Origin: Anisakis pegreffii
Lineage: Eukaryota > Nematoda > Chromadorea > Rhabditida > Anisakidae
Length of the DNA: 64,000 nucleotides
Direction: 5' to 3'
Assembly (NCBI GenBank): GCA_035041965.1
Contig: JAPYMA010003068.1
Span: 1 to 64,000, forward strand
The notes under the pieces are model-generated. The model had not been told where the DNA came from and searched no databases. It saw only the letters and a list, made by a program, of their open reading frames with translations. Below are positions 11,950 to 26,000 of the stretch, piece by piece. Position numbers and translations under genes: made by a program. The stretch's first letter is position 1; each line of letters starts with the position of its first letter.

Positions 11950-14900
11950 CTGATAAGGAATGATGCTCGATTAATTGGACGACGAATCATATCCAGTTGA
12001 CTTCACTCACCTATGCATAAGAGTTTTTTGTTTTCATTTGTGTTTCGGTCACAGGCAGTGGGGAAATGAGAAGGATGCAAATAATAGTTATAGCAGGAAA
12101 AAGTAAATTTGAAATAATGTAATCATAAATGCTGAGGATAATTCGTTTGTTGTTTGGAAATGGTTTAGAGACTTATTCTCCATTTAAAAAAAATATTCAG
12201 GAAGTTAGTTGTTGATGGAATTGCAAGGCAATGTGAATCGATCGGGAAGGGTTTTTGCAAATCACTGAGAATGCGAAACGCAAACTGATCAATCGTTTTG
12301 TAAATACGTTATGGAATGTATTTGTATGTTTGTAAGTAAATGTGTAAATTTTGAATTTGATTTTACGTTTCATAAATGTGCAGATTGTATGTGTGATTCA
12401 CTTTACTTCATTTTATTAACTCGTTGTTTTGAGTGTTTTAACGATAATAGTGATTGGATTAATTGCAGTGGTAATAATTGTAATTAATGTTGATATCTTA
12501 GAGTAGGTAAGTAAATGAAAGGCAAGTCATAGCTGAAAGCTAGCTCAAACTGAATAGCATTACTGACATTGATTGGGGCTCAATATTTAGTTAATGGATT
12601 GGAGCTCATTGGGACTCGACGAATTTGAATTATTTGCTGATCGATGTAAGCATTCGCGGAGAATTGATGGGTATCGCCAGGGCTAGGTTGATAGGACATC
12701 AGACTTGGAATTGAGATATCAAGAGTTTGAGCCCCACTCGTAGTAGACAGTTTTGTTTGAAATCGAGTGATCTAGCATTTGATAATAATCATTGATATCA
12801 ATATTAATTTTATTGGTATTGTCATTGTTATGATAATCACCATTGAAGAATATTATTACTATCGTTAACGTTAACTGATGTCTTCTTACTTACAGTGACA
12901 TTTGAATTCATTATGCTTAATTTCACTCTTTTGAACTGTAACGTTTTCTGATCATATAATATGATTTAGTTTTTAAAGCGTAGTTTGCTTTTCCTATGGA
13001 ATCGAATGCTGTGACTTTGTTTTCGTTCAGTTATTCCAATTGTATAGTGATATTTCTATCGAATGGTTTCTCTCTAAAACTTTTCTCTGTGTTGGGATAA
13101 GTTCATTCGATAACACTGTTGTCAACTTTCCTTCACTAATCATTCAATATTCATCTGTTTCTTATGTGATTCTGCGTCTTAGGTCAAGCTCCAGTCGAAT
13201 TGCTACTTAAAACTGAATTGTTTCTATCCAAGGAGAGCTGATTCTCTCGTAATTTTCAATTTGCTTGAATAGCTGAACTTGCTTGTCGATGTGTGCATCG
13301 TATTGTTGTCTATCCATACTCCATGAAGACACATTTTTAATGAATTTGTGCAGGTTTTGAAATTCTTTCGTTGAACTTTTATCCTTATCTATGCTTTTTG
13401 TCGTTCTTTAATTGGTCAGCTTTAAATTTTTGGTGTATAGAAAAGAGTTTTGATATCATCAATATGAGGTTTTAGTTATTAGATGCGAGATGAAGAAATT
13501 CTTCAATTTCAGATGTTCTCACCACCTTCAGGAAATTATGTTCTCGATTCTTATAGTCACTCTCTGATTTCATTGATCGCTTGTTGTTGTTCATTGCGTT
13601 TAGGGATAGTTGAAATTTCATTATGGTTTCAGTAACCGATGAAGCCAATTTCTCCATCTTACTCCTACGATACTATAATATTTTTTACGTTCTTCCAGCA
13701 AAATGTTCCTACTTCGGTAAATTACCTTTTCTAGATGTTTTGCCCTTTGTATGGTAGCTATTGACCGTTGTGATAATCATCGTCAACATTTGTGTTTAAA
13801 CAATTACTGTATTGCTTGATTTAATCGCTGTACTGTTGAGTTACCATAATGTTAATTACTCCATTTGTTAATAAGTTCGAATTTGTAACGCATAACAAAT
13901 TTACTTTGGATATTAACTGAAATTTGTGTGTTTAAATTGTAAGATTCGCATTGTGCTAGTTGCAGATATTTTTGTGTAAGGAAGTGTAATTGTTGATCAC
14001 GCTGAAATTAGTTTTGATAGCTCTTTCTTGGTTGAAGGAGAGCGCAGGCGCTATTTTGTATTCCTCCATTTGAGTGTTCATTACGTTTGTTCGATGATTT
14101 TCTTTTACATTTTAACGTTCGTTCATCAATTATATTCTCAGTTCGGTCGCTTCATTGATAATCCGCATGAATTATGCAAATTTTCATATTTTTCATGAAT
14201 TTAGTGTAAATGCGTGTGTGCTTGTAATAATGCCAATGAATTAATTGTATGATAGAACGAATTAATAAAAAAATTGATGAAGAATATTTTCGTGAGTTTG
14301 TTTGTTTATGAATAATGCATTGAAATCATGAAGAGTTCGTTGAAACAGCTCTGATATGAGACCGATTATATCTATGGTTCTATGGTAGCAGGTCTTTGAT
14401 GAAATTGAGTGATACTACTGTAAAAATGATTATGAAGATTGTTTTATGATTTTCGTGTCCTTAAAGAGGGCCATTGGATTTAAGTTATGCTGCTTTAGCC
14501 GCATATTATATAAGGTACATTTGTGTAATGTGCATCTACAAGTTCAGTGAACAGTCTTCGCCTCCAAATTCTTGGTATGACAACAATAAGTTACAATCTG
14601 TATCGAGTCTAACTTGTATATGGAACTGAATTGTTACCACATGAAATCCACCGCATCAAGCAAGTCTCGGTATCCGGATCCAGAAAATTTTTCGAATTAA
14701 TCGCGGTTTCATGCTATTAAGAGACACGAAAACAAGCCTGAGGTTGGAATTGTTATGCTTGACCTCTCCAAGGATCACATTTAAATGGATTAATCATAAG
14801 ATAATCCTCGAAGTTCAGGTGAATGAAACATTGATCATTCGTAATTCGTAATCGCATTAAACGGTTTATTATGATCACTCTAACAGCTCTGTTGTATTGT

Positions 14901-15445
14901 ACAGTGTTTACACTGTTTCCAATCTGTCATTCTATCTGCCTTTTCAACCTCATCATTAAGAAAACATCTCAAGTGTTTGATGGATATATTGAGCGATAGA
15001 CACGATGTTCGTAATGGGAGCAGACAGGAAAGTGTTGTGAGAGAGCCTGTGCTCTCGGATTTCGAAATAATTTTGCTTGCAATCAGCACTGTATCAACAC
15101 TAAAGTGGGAGTGTGCCCCAATAATAATCCGTCTAAAATTTTGCATTCAGATTTCAAATCCGGCAACTCGATTTAAAAACAGCTGATCTATTCCACAGTC
15201 CTCTTAAACACCATGAACATGAACTTAAACACACTTCCGTGTGCACCTCTCTTCATTAACATTTATCATAACAAAACAATGTAGATGAATTCGATATGAT
15301 CTTTTTTGGTGTGTGATCTTTTGATATGATCGGAATACTTTTGATATGACCTCTCAATATGTTGATCTAATAACTTAGCGATGTGATCTCAGATTCAATT
15401 GAGTTCAGTGGTGATTGAAGTATGAATTGATAATATCAGATTGCA
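11950..15445. other. Intergenic stretch between cdc-14 and szt2
   Basis: About 3.5 kb of AT-rich sequence with no gene I can support. Open frames up to 88 codons occur on both strands near 14.9-15.2 kb but overlap each other and show no family motif. A degenerate tRNA-like relic sits at 12661-12741. Confidence 0.6.
12661..12741 (+). pseudogene. Degenerate tRNA-like (Lys-type) relic or SINE head
   Basis: The stretch ggctaggttgataggacatc resembles a tRNA D-arm region, and cagactt follows as in the start of an anticodon arm. The segment gagtttgagccccac about 30 bases on resembles a B box and T-arm. Stems do not pair properly, so it is not a functional tRNA. It could be a tRNA-derived SINE fragment. 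Confidence 0.45.
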
Positions 15446-18400
15446 ATGAAATTACGAATGCTGACGGCGAAGGAGAATGATGGTAATAAAAAGATGATAC
15501 GAGAAGCACAAGAAGTTGTACTGTTGATGAAACAAAACTGTCGAGTATCAAGGAATATTCGAGCATTATGGTTCTTTGAGCATCTCAATAGTAATGTCTC
15601 ACTGAGTCACACATCAAACACCGAGGTTAGTGCTCCTTGTTACACTTCATTTACATATCCATCTGTCATCATAATTCATCAAAATTTCGTTCGATCCCTT
15701 AATTACAATTATCAATGATCATCGCCTCACCAGTAAGATTCAAGCCAGCCGGTATCACGGCTCAAAACATCCGATTTATGCTAAGCAAACATTGTTTAGT
15801 TGATCGTGATTAGAGTTGCATCAGAGTAGAGTTAATAAAGATGAGAATAAGTAGATTAATAAGCGGATTTATGGGATGCCGATGATCTCTGTGTTGAACA
15901 CAGATTGAAATTGTATTTACAAGCAGTCATCCATAAGTTATAAAATACTGTATTCAAATAATACAGTAAGCAGTACAAGTAAACATATGAAGAGGATCAT
16001 TGAAAGCAATAAATGGATGAATGGACATTTGTAAGAGCATTGAAGAAACATGATGTAACGAAGGGAATCATTGAAAAGGGATGTGCGAATTCAGAATTTG
16101 AACAACGATGAACTAGAGGTGGTTGGTATGATAGCGAAGGATGGTCTGGAGATAAGAGAGGGTGAAGAGTTGAAGGTGTGTTCGGACACGGTCGTCACCT
16201 ACCTCTCGAAACTCTATCGGTTTGTATTCGTGCTCGATGTGAGTCCGTCTGTGGTCGTTGCGGTTCGTTGATAATTCTATTCACATTTCATCATTCCGTC
16301 ATATCAAATCAGGCTGCTCACTTATCGCATCCCACCCGCGATATATCCATAACCAATCATAAAATTACTCGCATTCAATCAAACTAAACTCAAAAACACT
16401 CTTTCATTTCAACTGTTCACCCTTCGATCTAATCATCGAATCATGTTGATCTCACCGTAAATCCGTCATTTTACCTGGATTATCTGGATTGACCAGGCTA
16501 TCAAACGTTTGTAACGTTGTTGGCCACAATGCTCGCGTTTCCGTGCACATTGTTTTAGCCTCAATTTACGTCATTCATCAGCTTACATCTTACAATATAT
16601 CTAATTACAGTTACTGTTTCAATTAACATTATCATTATTTGTCAAAATCAACTCTTTTCTGCTTGTCAATAACACTTCGATCAGTAATGATTACGATTCA
16701 GGATGAATCCTCCGGGTGTGTATTACATGTAAAGTTGATGGAATGCTTAAGGAAATGCCTTATGGATGTCACTAAATCGGTTAGATATTCATTCATTCAT
16801 TCATTCACTCATTCGTGTTATCGATCGTTATCCTCAAAGAATGCTGATTACATTTAGCATTCAATCGGTTTTATTGTTTATTATCATTGTCATTAGTAAT
16901 AATCATTATTTTATAGTATAATTTTCCTGGCACAAAACGACAATTCTCAGCAGAACTCTATGTGAGTGTGTGTGTATATAGTCCGTTCATTTGCTTCGAT
17001 GGTGATACGGTAAGTGATTCGTTCATTCCAAAGATCTGTATTTGAGTGTGTGTCTATAAAAGGTTTCTAATTATCATCATTTCATGTCAGTGATTATTAA
17101 TTATGATAATAATAATAATTGATATATTTATTATCATGTATTATCAATTTCTGATTATCACTAATTACCATGTCAATAGCACTTTGCAGTGTATTGCCAA
17201 CTCAAAAGTGATTTTGAATTGAATTTAGTGTTTGATGTTATTGTTTGTGATGTGGTTAGTTATGGAATATTAATAGTGAGTAAGAATAACAATTACAGGT
17301 GATAATACAAGGAGTGCACATAAATGGTGAGAATGTTGAGCGAGTATTGCGTTTTATTGATGAGGAACTGAAGAGTTTCATCAATTCCTTATGCAATTCA
17401 ATGAGAATACATCTGAGGCGGTGGAATCATGAGAGGAGACGAGTTCGAAAGGTGCTAGATTCAGTTATTTTGAGTTGTTTGTAGTTGTGTGCATCTACTT
17501 ATGATCACCTTTTCAACCCGTTTATGACACTTTCATTGATCCGAGTCTTTTTTATTATATTTCTTACTGACAATGAGCAATTTTGGTTAAGGAAGCAGAC
17601 GAGCTGATACCAGGCACATTCTTCCGTCAACCATCCATATATCCGGATGATGAGAAACCCGAGACAAGTGCTGGTTCATTGGATCTTAATGAACCTCGAA
17701 AGTATGTTCAGTATTTTTATTGTTATTGTAATCAGTCGTTATTTTTTCAATTAGAGCTAATGTGTTGAAAACTAATAACGGATATTAAAGAATCTCAGCA
17801 ACAGCAAAGAAAACGTCGGATGAGGGATTCATCCAACCTGAATGGTCTTTAATATTTATGCTCAGGATGGGTCTTCTTGGAATACAAATGTTACCCGAAA
17901 ATACGCAGTCAAGTTGGTTACTATCATATTGTTTATTGTAATTGTTATTATTATGTTCAGTTGACAATTTATTTTATTTATTTATTTAATCAGCAAATCA
18001 AATTCATTACGAGTTTATGCCTCTCTGTTATCATCAATATCACAAATATCACATTCTTCCTTCCTTGGCATTCCTCTTTCCGCGCAGCTAACGATAATAG
18101 CGTTTGGAATCATCAGTTGACAATTTATCAGATCAAATTCATATGCACTTGATGATGTTTAATGATAAAAGGTGTTAGAATGTCACTTGCAGATATAATC
18201 ATATTGACGGATGCAGTCTGTGGTATGCCAGACGTGAGTGCTTTGCAACAGATCCTAACGCAACTAAGGAATTTTGCAGTATCATGCTCTTTTATACAGG
18301 TGATCGATTGTGTTTTGTTTCTTGTTGTCTACATACGAATTATAATCATAACCAGTCGAATAATCACTTAGCAAATTTATTTTCAGTTACAAAAACGTAA

Positions 18401-21329
18401 TATCGAAGAACCAGTATTCGGTTCAGTTACCTATCCAGAACTATTTCATTTCCTGGCGATCTCAACTTTTGGTACATATCTTCCAGATTGTCACTGCTCC
18501 ATTCCCGATGTTTGTGTTTTATTTATTAACTGTTTGTTCGATTCTTATTTCGATGTTCTAAGTGAAGTTTTTTGATTGATATATGTAAGTGTATATAATT
18601 GAATAACGCCGTGAATGCATATGCATATCTAAGAATGATTCAGATCAAATGGCCGTTGATGAACGCATACCATCGTGCCTTATTATGCTGGAGTTTCAAG
18701 AGTGCATTAGCTGGTAACGAACACATCAAGAATACCATCGAACTCATCAATCCTGAATTTGCGAATTTCTATATATTGTTGGTTTTTGTTGATTATAATT
18801 GAGGTTATGTGGTTATGTGTACGAGTATCAGCTGAGGTTATGTGTATCAGTGCTATATGATATTTGTGCAGTAGCATTCGATAGATATAAGTCAACCTTT
18901 TCTCTCTTTTCACCCCCTAGAAAATTCTTAAATTTTTTAAGATGTCCTTTCACCCCTCCCAACATCCTCTCTGTATCACTCATCCGCTACAGTGAGTGTC
19001 TATCTGTAGTGTAGGTCAATGTAAACCATTAGAATACGTTTTGATCATATTAAAAATACATCCGTAAAGTCTATGCTTACCTCCTTATACATATGTAAGC
19101 ACTGAACTCCGTGTGCGCCTACTTTAATGTCCAAAAATAAAACCGTATCTCGCACTCCCTGGAATACCATCTCGCACCTCTTGGAATTGCCTGGTTGAGA
19201 AACGCTGGTATAAATGATTGATTCGAGAGATGTAGTTGAGATTAATGGTGATACTTGTAGGGATATCATTCGGCATAAACACCTCAGTCTGGAGTATGAG
19301 TCGAATCTATCGAACTTGTTGTACGTTCGGATGCGTGAGGGATTCACAGTGAAGGAGATTCGCTTCATCGATAAGTGCAAGAACGTGGAGTGTGACACAT
19401 TCATCGTTGTCGAGCTGCGACTGCCTTGGAAACCGCTTGTCTTCATCGAGTATAAAATCACTGCACCATGGCCTATCACCACTCATCGGTGCATTTTTTA
19501 AATTTTATTTTTTTAATGCATTAATTTGAATACTCATTACAATTGAATTCAGAGAAAAGGTGAAAGTATCGATAATATTCGAAGCTCCATACAACGTGAT
19601 GAAAGATTTGATATCTGAGCGACGGTTCAACTCACTTCAAAGACAATTCACTGTGGATGCGTTTAAAAGCGCTATTGCAAAGTGGGTTATTCTATTATTT
19701 ATTATCATATCTATGGCCTAGCTAGCACCCCTCGCAATATCAAGAATAGAGTCATAGCTAATTGTATTTGATAGTAATAAATTTATCATTTATTACCATA
19801 ACTATTATTTGTTATCATTCATTATCGTTATCATGTCATTATGGTCGTATCTATCAGTTTATTGTGAACTTATCAGTTACTAATTAAATTATCATAGCAG
19901 CACATTACTTAAATATTAAAAGCATTTCGTGACCCAAGTAAAATTTCAGTCTGTTGAAAGCGGATCGTCTTCTGAACCATATCTATTCGTTCAATGCGCA
20001 TCCAGAATATTATTGTACGTTACCATCCGAGTTGACCAGTAATAACAACAACGATAATGCCTTATTTCGTTTCATAGCAAATAAATCATCATCGAATGTC
20101 ACTTTCGTGTCGAGGTGCTCACGGTTTCATTCTTTGATTTTGTTCGGTTTATGGAATATCAACAGTTCATGGAATAATATTAGATTTTTTGCAGAGATTT
20201 TGAATTGCGTTTAAATTGCAGAGATTTTGAAACGAAGTGTACTCAGAACACGAATTTGAATCGATTCTGTGAATATTGGCGATTGCTGTGTGATTTGGAT
20301 GAGGGCATCTGGTGAGAAGTTTTGTGATTCGCGTTATTGTAAACAGAATAGAATCGTGGCTAATTGTGACTGATCGTAATAATGAGAATATGAGTAGAAA
20401 TAGTAATAATGATAGTAATAATAATAATAATTGAATAAATCAGGCAAAAATGGATGCACACTCACACGATTCGCATGCTTCTGGTGCACGATCAGCGATT
20501 GCCGTCGAACCTGTTCACGAGACCGAATGTGCTCAATGCTGATTACAACGCAGTGACGTGCAATGTGGCACTGAGCAACCTTCAGGACACACTCTCACGT
20601 ATCACCTCGTTCCAGTTACTCAAACGACTCTCTTACGTCAAACTTCTCGAAGCGTTCGTTATTTGTTCATGAAACAATCTTTAGAAGTTAGTTGCGTAAT
20701 AAATGAGTTTCAATTTCAGAGGTGACTTCAATTTCAATGTTAAAAAGACATTCTTTTACATAATACGACAAACAATGGAACCACCTTGTGTCGCACTGAA
20801 GATCGCATTCCTTGGTGGAGTGAGTGGATCCGTCAGAAATAAAGTAAGTTGCCTGTTGTTAGCATAAAATCCTTCCGTAACAAGTATTCATTGAATTGTA
20901 ACCGTATTATGTAAATGATAATTAAGATAATAAACGAGATAATAGCGGCCGTTGAAGCGATCACCATCGATCGCTGTAAATATTTCACTGTAATGAAAGA
21001 GTTCTCAGACGCACGCGATGACCAGTCCACTTATTTCACTAAAAGCTCGGTCAGTTCCATATTCAGTTTCACTTATAAATTTCTACTGCTTATCTTTAAA
21101 TCACTCAGAAATGTTTATTACTTCTGATTCGGTGATATGATAGCAGCGATAACGGTAATGATAAAGATGATAAGGATATTTGCAATTGTAGAAAGGCAAC
21201 GCAGTTATCTTACTGAATCGACCACTGGAACGCTTCCTGGTTCGGTACGACAAAATACCGATGTGCATTGAACGTATTGTTCGTATTGAAATGAATCACA
21301 GTTCCACTTCGAACCATTGCAATAATAGC

Positions 21330-21360
<31 letters not shown>

Positions 21361-23014
21361 GTAATAGTACTAATAAGAGCAATAACAGACAAATGATTCT
21401 TCACAATTCGATTGCGAAGTACCTTTGTTGTCGGTTGGTTTCATTTTTCGAATTTCGGTTGTTTTATTTGTGTTGTTTTATTCGTTTGCTCATTTGTTTA
21501 TTAATTATTTAAATTTAGTTTCATTCATCATTTAGCTTATTGTTAGTGATAGTGCAAAAGTTTTAAATGTTTCACGGGAATCGAACTAACCCATGAGCGT
21601 GTTCGTAGTGAGCGATTATGTGCCACTGCGCGATCGCGATAGCGCAGTGGTGCTGAGTTAGCAGTGCGGGGTGCGAAGAAGAGATGTCGGGTTAGGTTCG
21701 AGTTCTGGGAGCGATGTTAGCAAAAAATTGTGTACTTCGTGAAAATATTGTCGTGTGATTTCAGCCGTCAGATTTGGCAGTTGCAAAAGGCATTTCCATC
21801 CGCATTCTCAGTGACAAGCGCGTCTGCGGAATACATTCTGAATACCATTTTGAGGTTTGCATCGGATGTTATTATTCGTTTGTGTTACAATTAACCGTTA
21901 GCCTCATAGAGTACTATTCGTATTCTTTTCTTATTCTTAGCACTGTCCGTTGTAATACCTGGATTACCTGGATTGGCCAGGCTATCAAACGTTCGTAACG
22001 TTGCTGGCCACAGTGCTCACGTTTCCGTTCGCATTGTTTTAGCCTTGATTGACGCCACCCCGCTGGCTAGGCGAGCAGGCCAAGTGAACACAACTGAGTA
22101 TTTAATTAGTTGCCTTGAACACTTTGCATAATCAAACGCAGCCAGATACCAATCCAATAAATAATCATCACTCTACGAAATCAATATTCCGCCGATCGCT
22201 CACAGCGACCAACAAAACAACCGCTCGATGTGCTAGTAACAAGTAACCATGTGCTCTAGTGCTCGTTGTAATACCTATTTGATGTTTTTATCTGTTTTCA
22301 CTGTTCGTTGTGAATTAGCTGGATTAAGCGGATTGGCCAGACTATCAAACGTTTGTAACGTTGCTGGCCACAATGCTTACGTTTCCCTTCGCATTGTTTT
22401 TCGTTGTTAATTAGATAATTAATTGTAGACGTCGTCTGAATGAAGGATTCCACATAGCGTATGGAAGAAATGGTATTATGAATTTAATACGAGAGGTGGA
22501 CGGCAGCAGTGCGTCTGAAGAGGATTCATCTCAAAAGATGAACACTAAATCAATGCAACAATACATAATATTCCCACCGTCGAAACTGGATTATCACCAG
22601 ACTCTGACCACCAATGAGTCATCATCGAGACGAAAATATTCCAGGTTTGCTACTCTACCACATTCATTTCGTTCTTTATTTTTTCCTCAGTGATCAATAT
22701 GAGTAATGCTGTTATTATTGTTGTTGATTATTATTATTATTATTATTATTAATTTATCGTTAATGTTGTGATATAATGCATATTCATCATCTGAACTGAG
22801 TGTTAATTAATTACAACAATTCAAGATTATCGGATGTTGGTGTTGATCTCAATTCGGAGGAGATTCAAAGCGCTGACGCTATAGGGCAGAAGTGTGGAGG
22901 AGATGCAGACTTGCAGTTAATAACCGAACTTTGGATTGAACCTCATTCGACGTGCGATGAGAGCGAGATTGAATCGATGAGAAGTGGATATAAACAGGTT
23001 TATTTAGTAATCGT

Positions 23015-23067
<53 letters not shown>

Positions 23068-26000
23068 AACAAAGAATGAGAGTATATTGGCTTGAGGATA
23101 GACGAGCAGAAGGTAGCATGAATAAGCACTGTAAGCACTGTACTTATACGAAATAGAAATAGACTGTTTAGTGGAGTAGTGAATGGTGTTTGTTTGATTG
23201 GTTGGGTATTGTATTATTTGTATTTGTATTAGGGGTATTTGCTTTTGTAGTGGGTGCTCTATATGCTTTGATTGGACGACGGACTGTTGCCTGTTGATAA
23301 CAACGCGTATCGATAGTCGTCGTCACATGCTCTTGTTCGTTCGTTCATCCATGATACTGCTTACTTACGTGCAGTCAGCAATCTGTATTAGCTGCATTCT
23401 CTTCGTCTTCATTCCTTTGCAAGTCTCGTATTTGAGCATTTCTTTCTGCATTCCTTCTTATCACTTCTACCACCATCATTAGCTTGTGCTATTTCTCATC
23501 TAAATTGGTGAATAATTTATTCTGTCATTTGCGGACTGATCACAAAGTGGAATTTAAAAAATTATTACATTCATACGGAATGAATATAGTGATGAACGTT
23601 AAATGCTGAAAATATTACGGTTTATGGTTTATTTGCGTTTGATTTCTGATCGTGATTCATCCTAATTTACCTTTTTGTAGACGACAACTTTTGCACGTCC
23701 GTCCGTCTCAGTGCGAGATATAATTTGTTTGTGCTTGCTTTTAATATAGTAAATATTAGTGGGTTTATGATCAGAACAAGAGTGCAGGTTATTGATGATT
23801 TTTATTAGATGGCGATTATTATGGACTGATTTGCTTGAGAGGTTTTTGTTGTTGAATTTTGAAGGGAGTTTTGGGATTGTTATCATTACTATTATTGTAT
23901 GATGTGATGTGATATGATATGAAATGATGTGATATGATATAGGGAATTAAGCCTTAGCACGTATTAGAGAAGTAATAAAAAGTTAATCGGTGGAATTTTA
24001 TTTGAAAATGGGGACTGAATAGAGAGAGGGAGATGTGATTTTTATGTTAGATGAATGAATGTTTGGTTTTATTGCGTTTTTATGCAGCATACAGTGTCAT
24101 TATCAGCGTTTGAAAAGCATTTGCAATTCAATTGAGTTATCATCCGATTTGATGGCAGCAGCAGCAGCAGCACCGTTCGTGTCCATACTGATAATAAGCA
24201 CGACATTGCATTGCTGCTGTCACGTCGTCAGCGCTGGGCGATTGGATTTGTATACATAACGATCGTACACATTAGTAATATTCGAATTATTGACTGATAT
24301 ATTGTAGTGTATCGATTGTTGATTTGAAGCGTATTTCGATTGATGATTATTCATCGAAGTATTAAAGCTGAGCGCAGAGGTGTTATTATTCATTGGACAC
24401 AAGCGATACTTGATGCATTTTGAATGGGTTTTGATTGGGTATTGTATTGTGACGAACGGATTATGCTCATTGAATCGGATCGTTTTGAGTTGGTGCTGAA
24501 TAGAGGAGATTATTATTAGTAGTATAAAAAGTATTTGTATTAGTATGGTTATTGATGAATAGATCAGTTGATGAATATTATGTGCATGTGCAGTGCGCTT
24601 TTGATATCAATGATATCAAAGTTCGGTGTTTTTTTGTCGCTTAAGTGAGCCATCGTCTCATAGAGGTTATGAAATGTGATTGTATTTTTGGTTGATGGCT
24701 GATAAGAGAAATGTTAATTGTTATCAGTTCGATAATGACAGATAGACATAGTGATATAAACGATTGACTATGGCATAGTCAGTCATTTGTTCATTCGACC
24801 ACTGCTCTGAGTAAATATAAAGTGTATTGTTGCTGGCGTCGTATTCGTAGAGCGTCGTATTTATTGTCGTCAAGCGGTTTATTTTAGGTATTGTATTCAT
24901 GCAACATCCATCTGTGAATAAGTGAATGTAAGTGAGCTGGAAGTGAGGTCTTAAGGCAACAACACTTCGAATGTGCCAGATCTTCATACTTCCAGCTCAC
25001 ATGTGTTCATTTCAACGATATCATGTTCAGACGACAATCTGGCTTGCATCTGACCTGACTGAGTTTCATATCCATTCCTCATGTACCATCTCTATCAGTG
25101 GCTTGTCAATGAAGTGGAGGATCGGGTCTGCACTGAGTATTTTATTGCAGTGAGATTCTCATTCCTCCATTTAGCTGATTATCCACATCTTGATCACTTC
25201 AGCCCTCACTTCTTCATATTACTTCTGCATTATCATTGTTATTATTATTACTCATATTGTATTTCTACAAAGCATTCTTTACTGATCAATCCACACTTCA
25301 GTCGTGTTGATCTGCATGTTTCTTTATTCTCTTCTGTATTGCCGTATTATCTTTCCATGTGTGATCATCACTTCAGAAGGGTACAATTAAAAGTGAATTG
25401 ATAAGGATTAGAATGCTTAATGACAAACATTCAAAAGACTGACAGTGCAGCCACATTAGCATTATAAACACACAACAGAACATAGAAAAAGACGAATTGA
25501 ATGAATGAGGATAAATGATGTTTCAGATACGAGATATCGATGAGAATATCATTCGAGTGTTGTCAACGTTGGATCAGTTGATGACGATTTGTGTGCATCA
25601 TTCCAGTTCACAGTTACAGATCGACAATAGGAATAATGAGACACGCTCAAATGAAGAGACCTTCATTAATGTATCGAACAATGTGCAGATCTTCTGCGAG
25701 TGTTTCAGTTTAAATGCGTTGTTGTGTAATGCACTCGAGCGAGAGCTAATCTTACTACCGACGTTGACTTATCGTTAGTTATTGTTCATATTTTTGTTGG
25801 CTGTACGGTGATTTGTTTTAGCGTCCTATTGATCACTTCGAAATTCCTTTGATGTGCCATTCTGCGTTGACAGTCATTGACTAGCAATGTGAGGTATGCA
25901 GAGATGATAAAGTTGTTGGTATGCTCTAATATGTTGTGATGTGATATGGATGCTTCACCCGAACTGAATGAATTGATAAGTGATGCTGAATGATAGAAGG

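Larger units (their letters stand above)
15446..22997 (+). other. szt2: szt2 exon list, exons 1-20
   Basis: Proposed exons: 15446-15625, 16095-16262, 16702-16779, 16917-17009, 17299-17451, 17592-17701, 17791-17912, 18172-18299, 18387-18509, 18644-18777, 19261-19488, 19553-19681, 19950-20123, 20222-20311, 20444-20653, 20720-20843, 21192-21433, 21765-21854, 22429-22644, 22826-22997. Each joins the next with matching phase. Exon 18 encodes RQIWQLQKAFPSAF in the frame expected from human SZT2. Intron 20 (22998-25526, 2.5 kb) contains only open-frame shadows and simple repeats. Confidence 0.85.

Noticed and set aside
23198..25401. Several 60-106 codon frames (for example 23198-23482 and 25081-25401)
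   Set aside because: They lie inside szt2 intron 20, overlap on opposite strands, and exons 20 and 21 join in phase without them.
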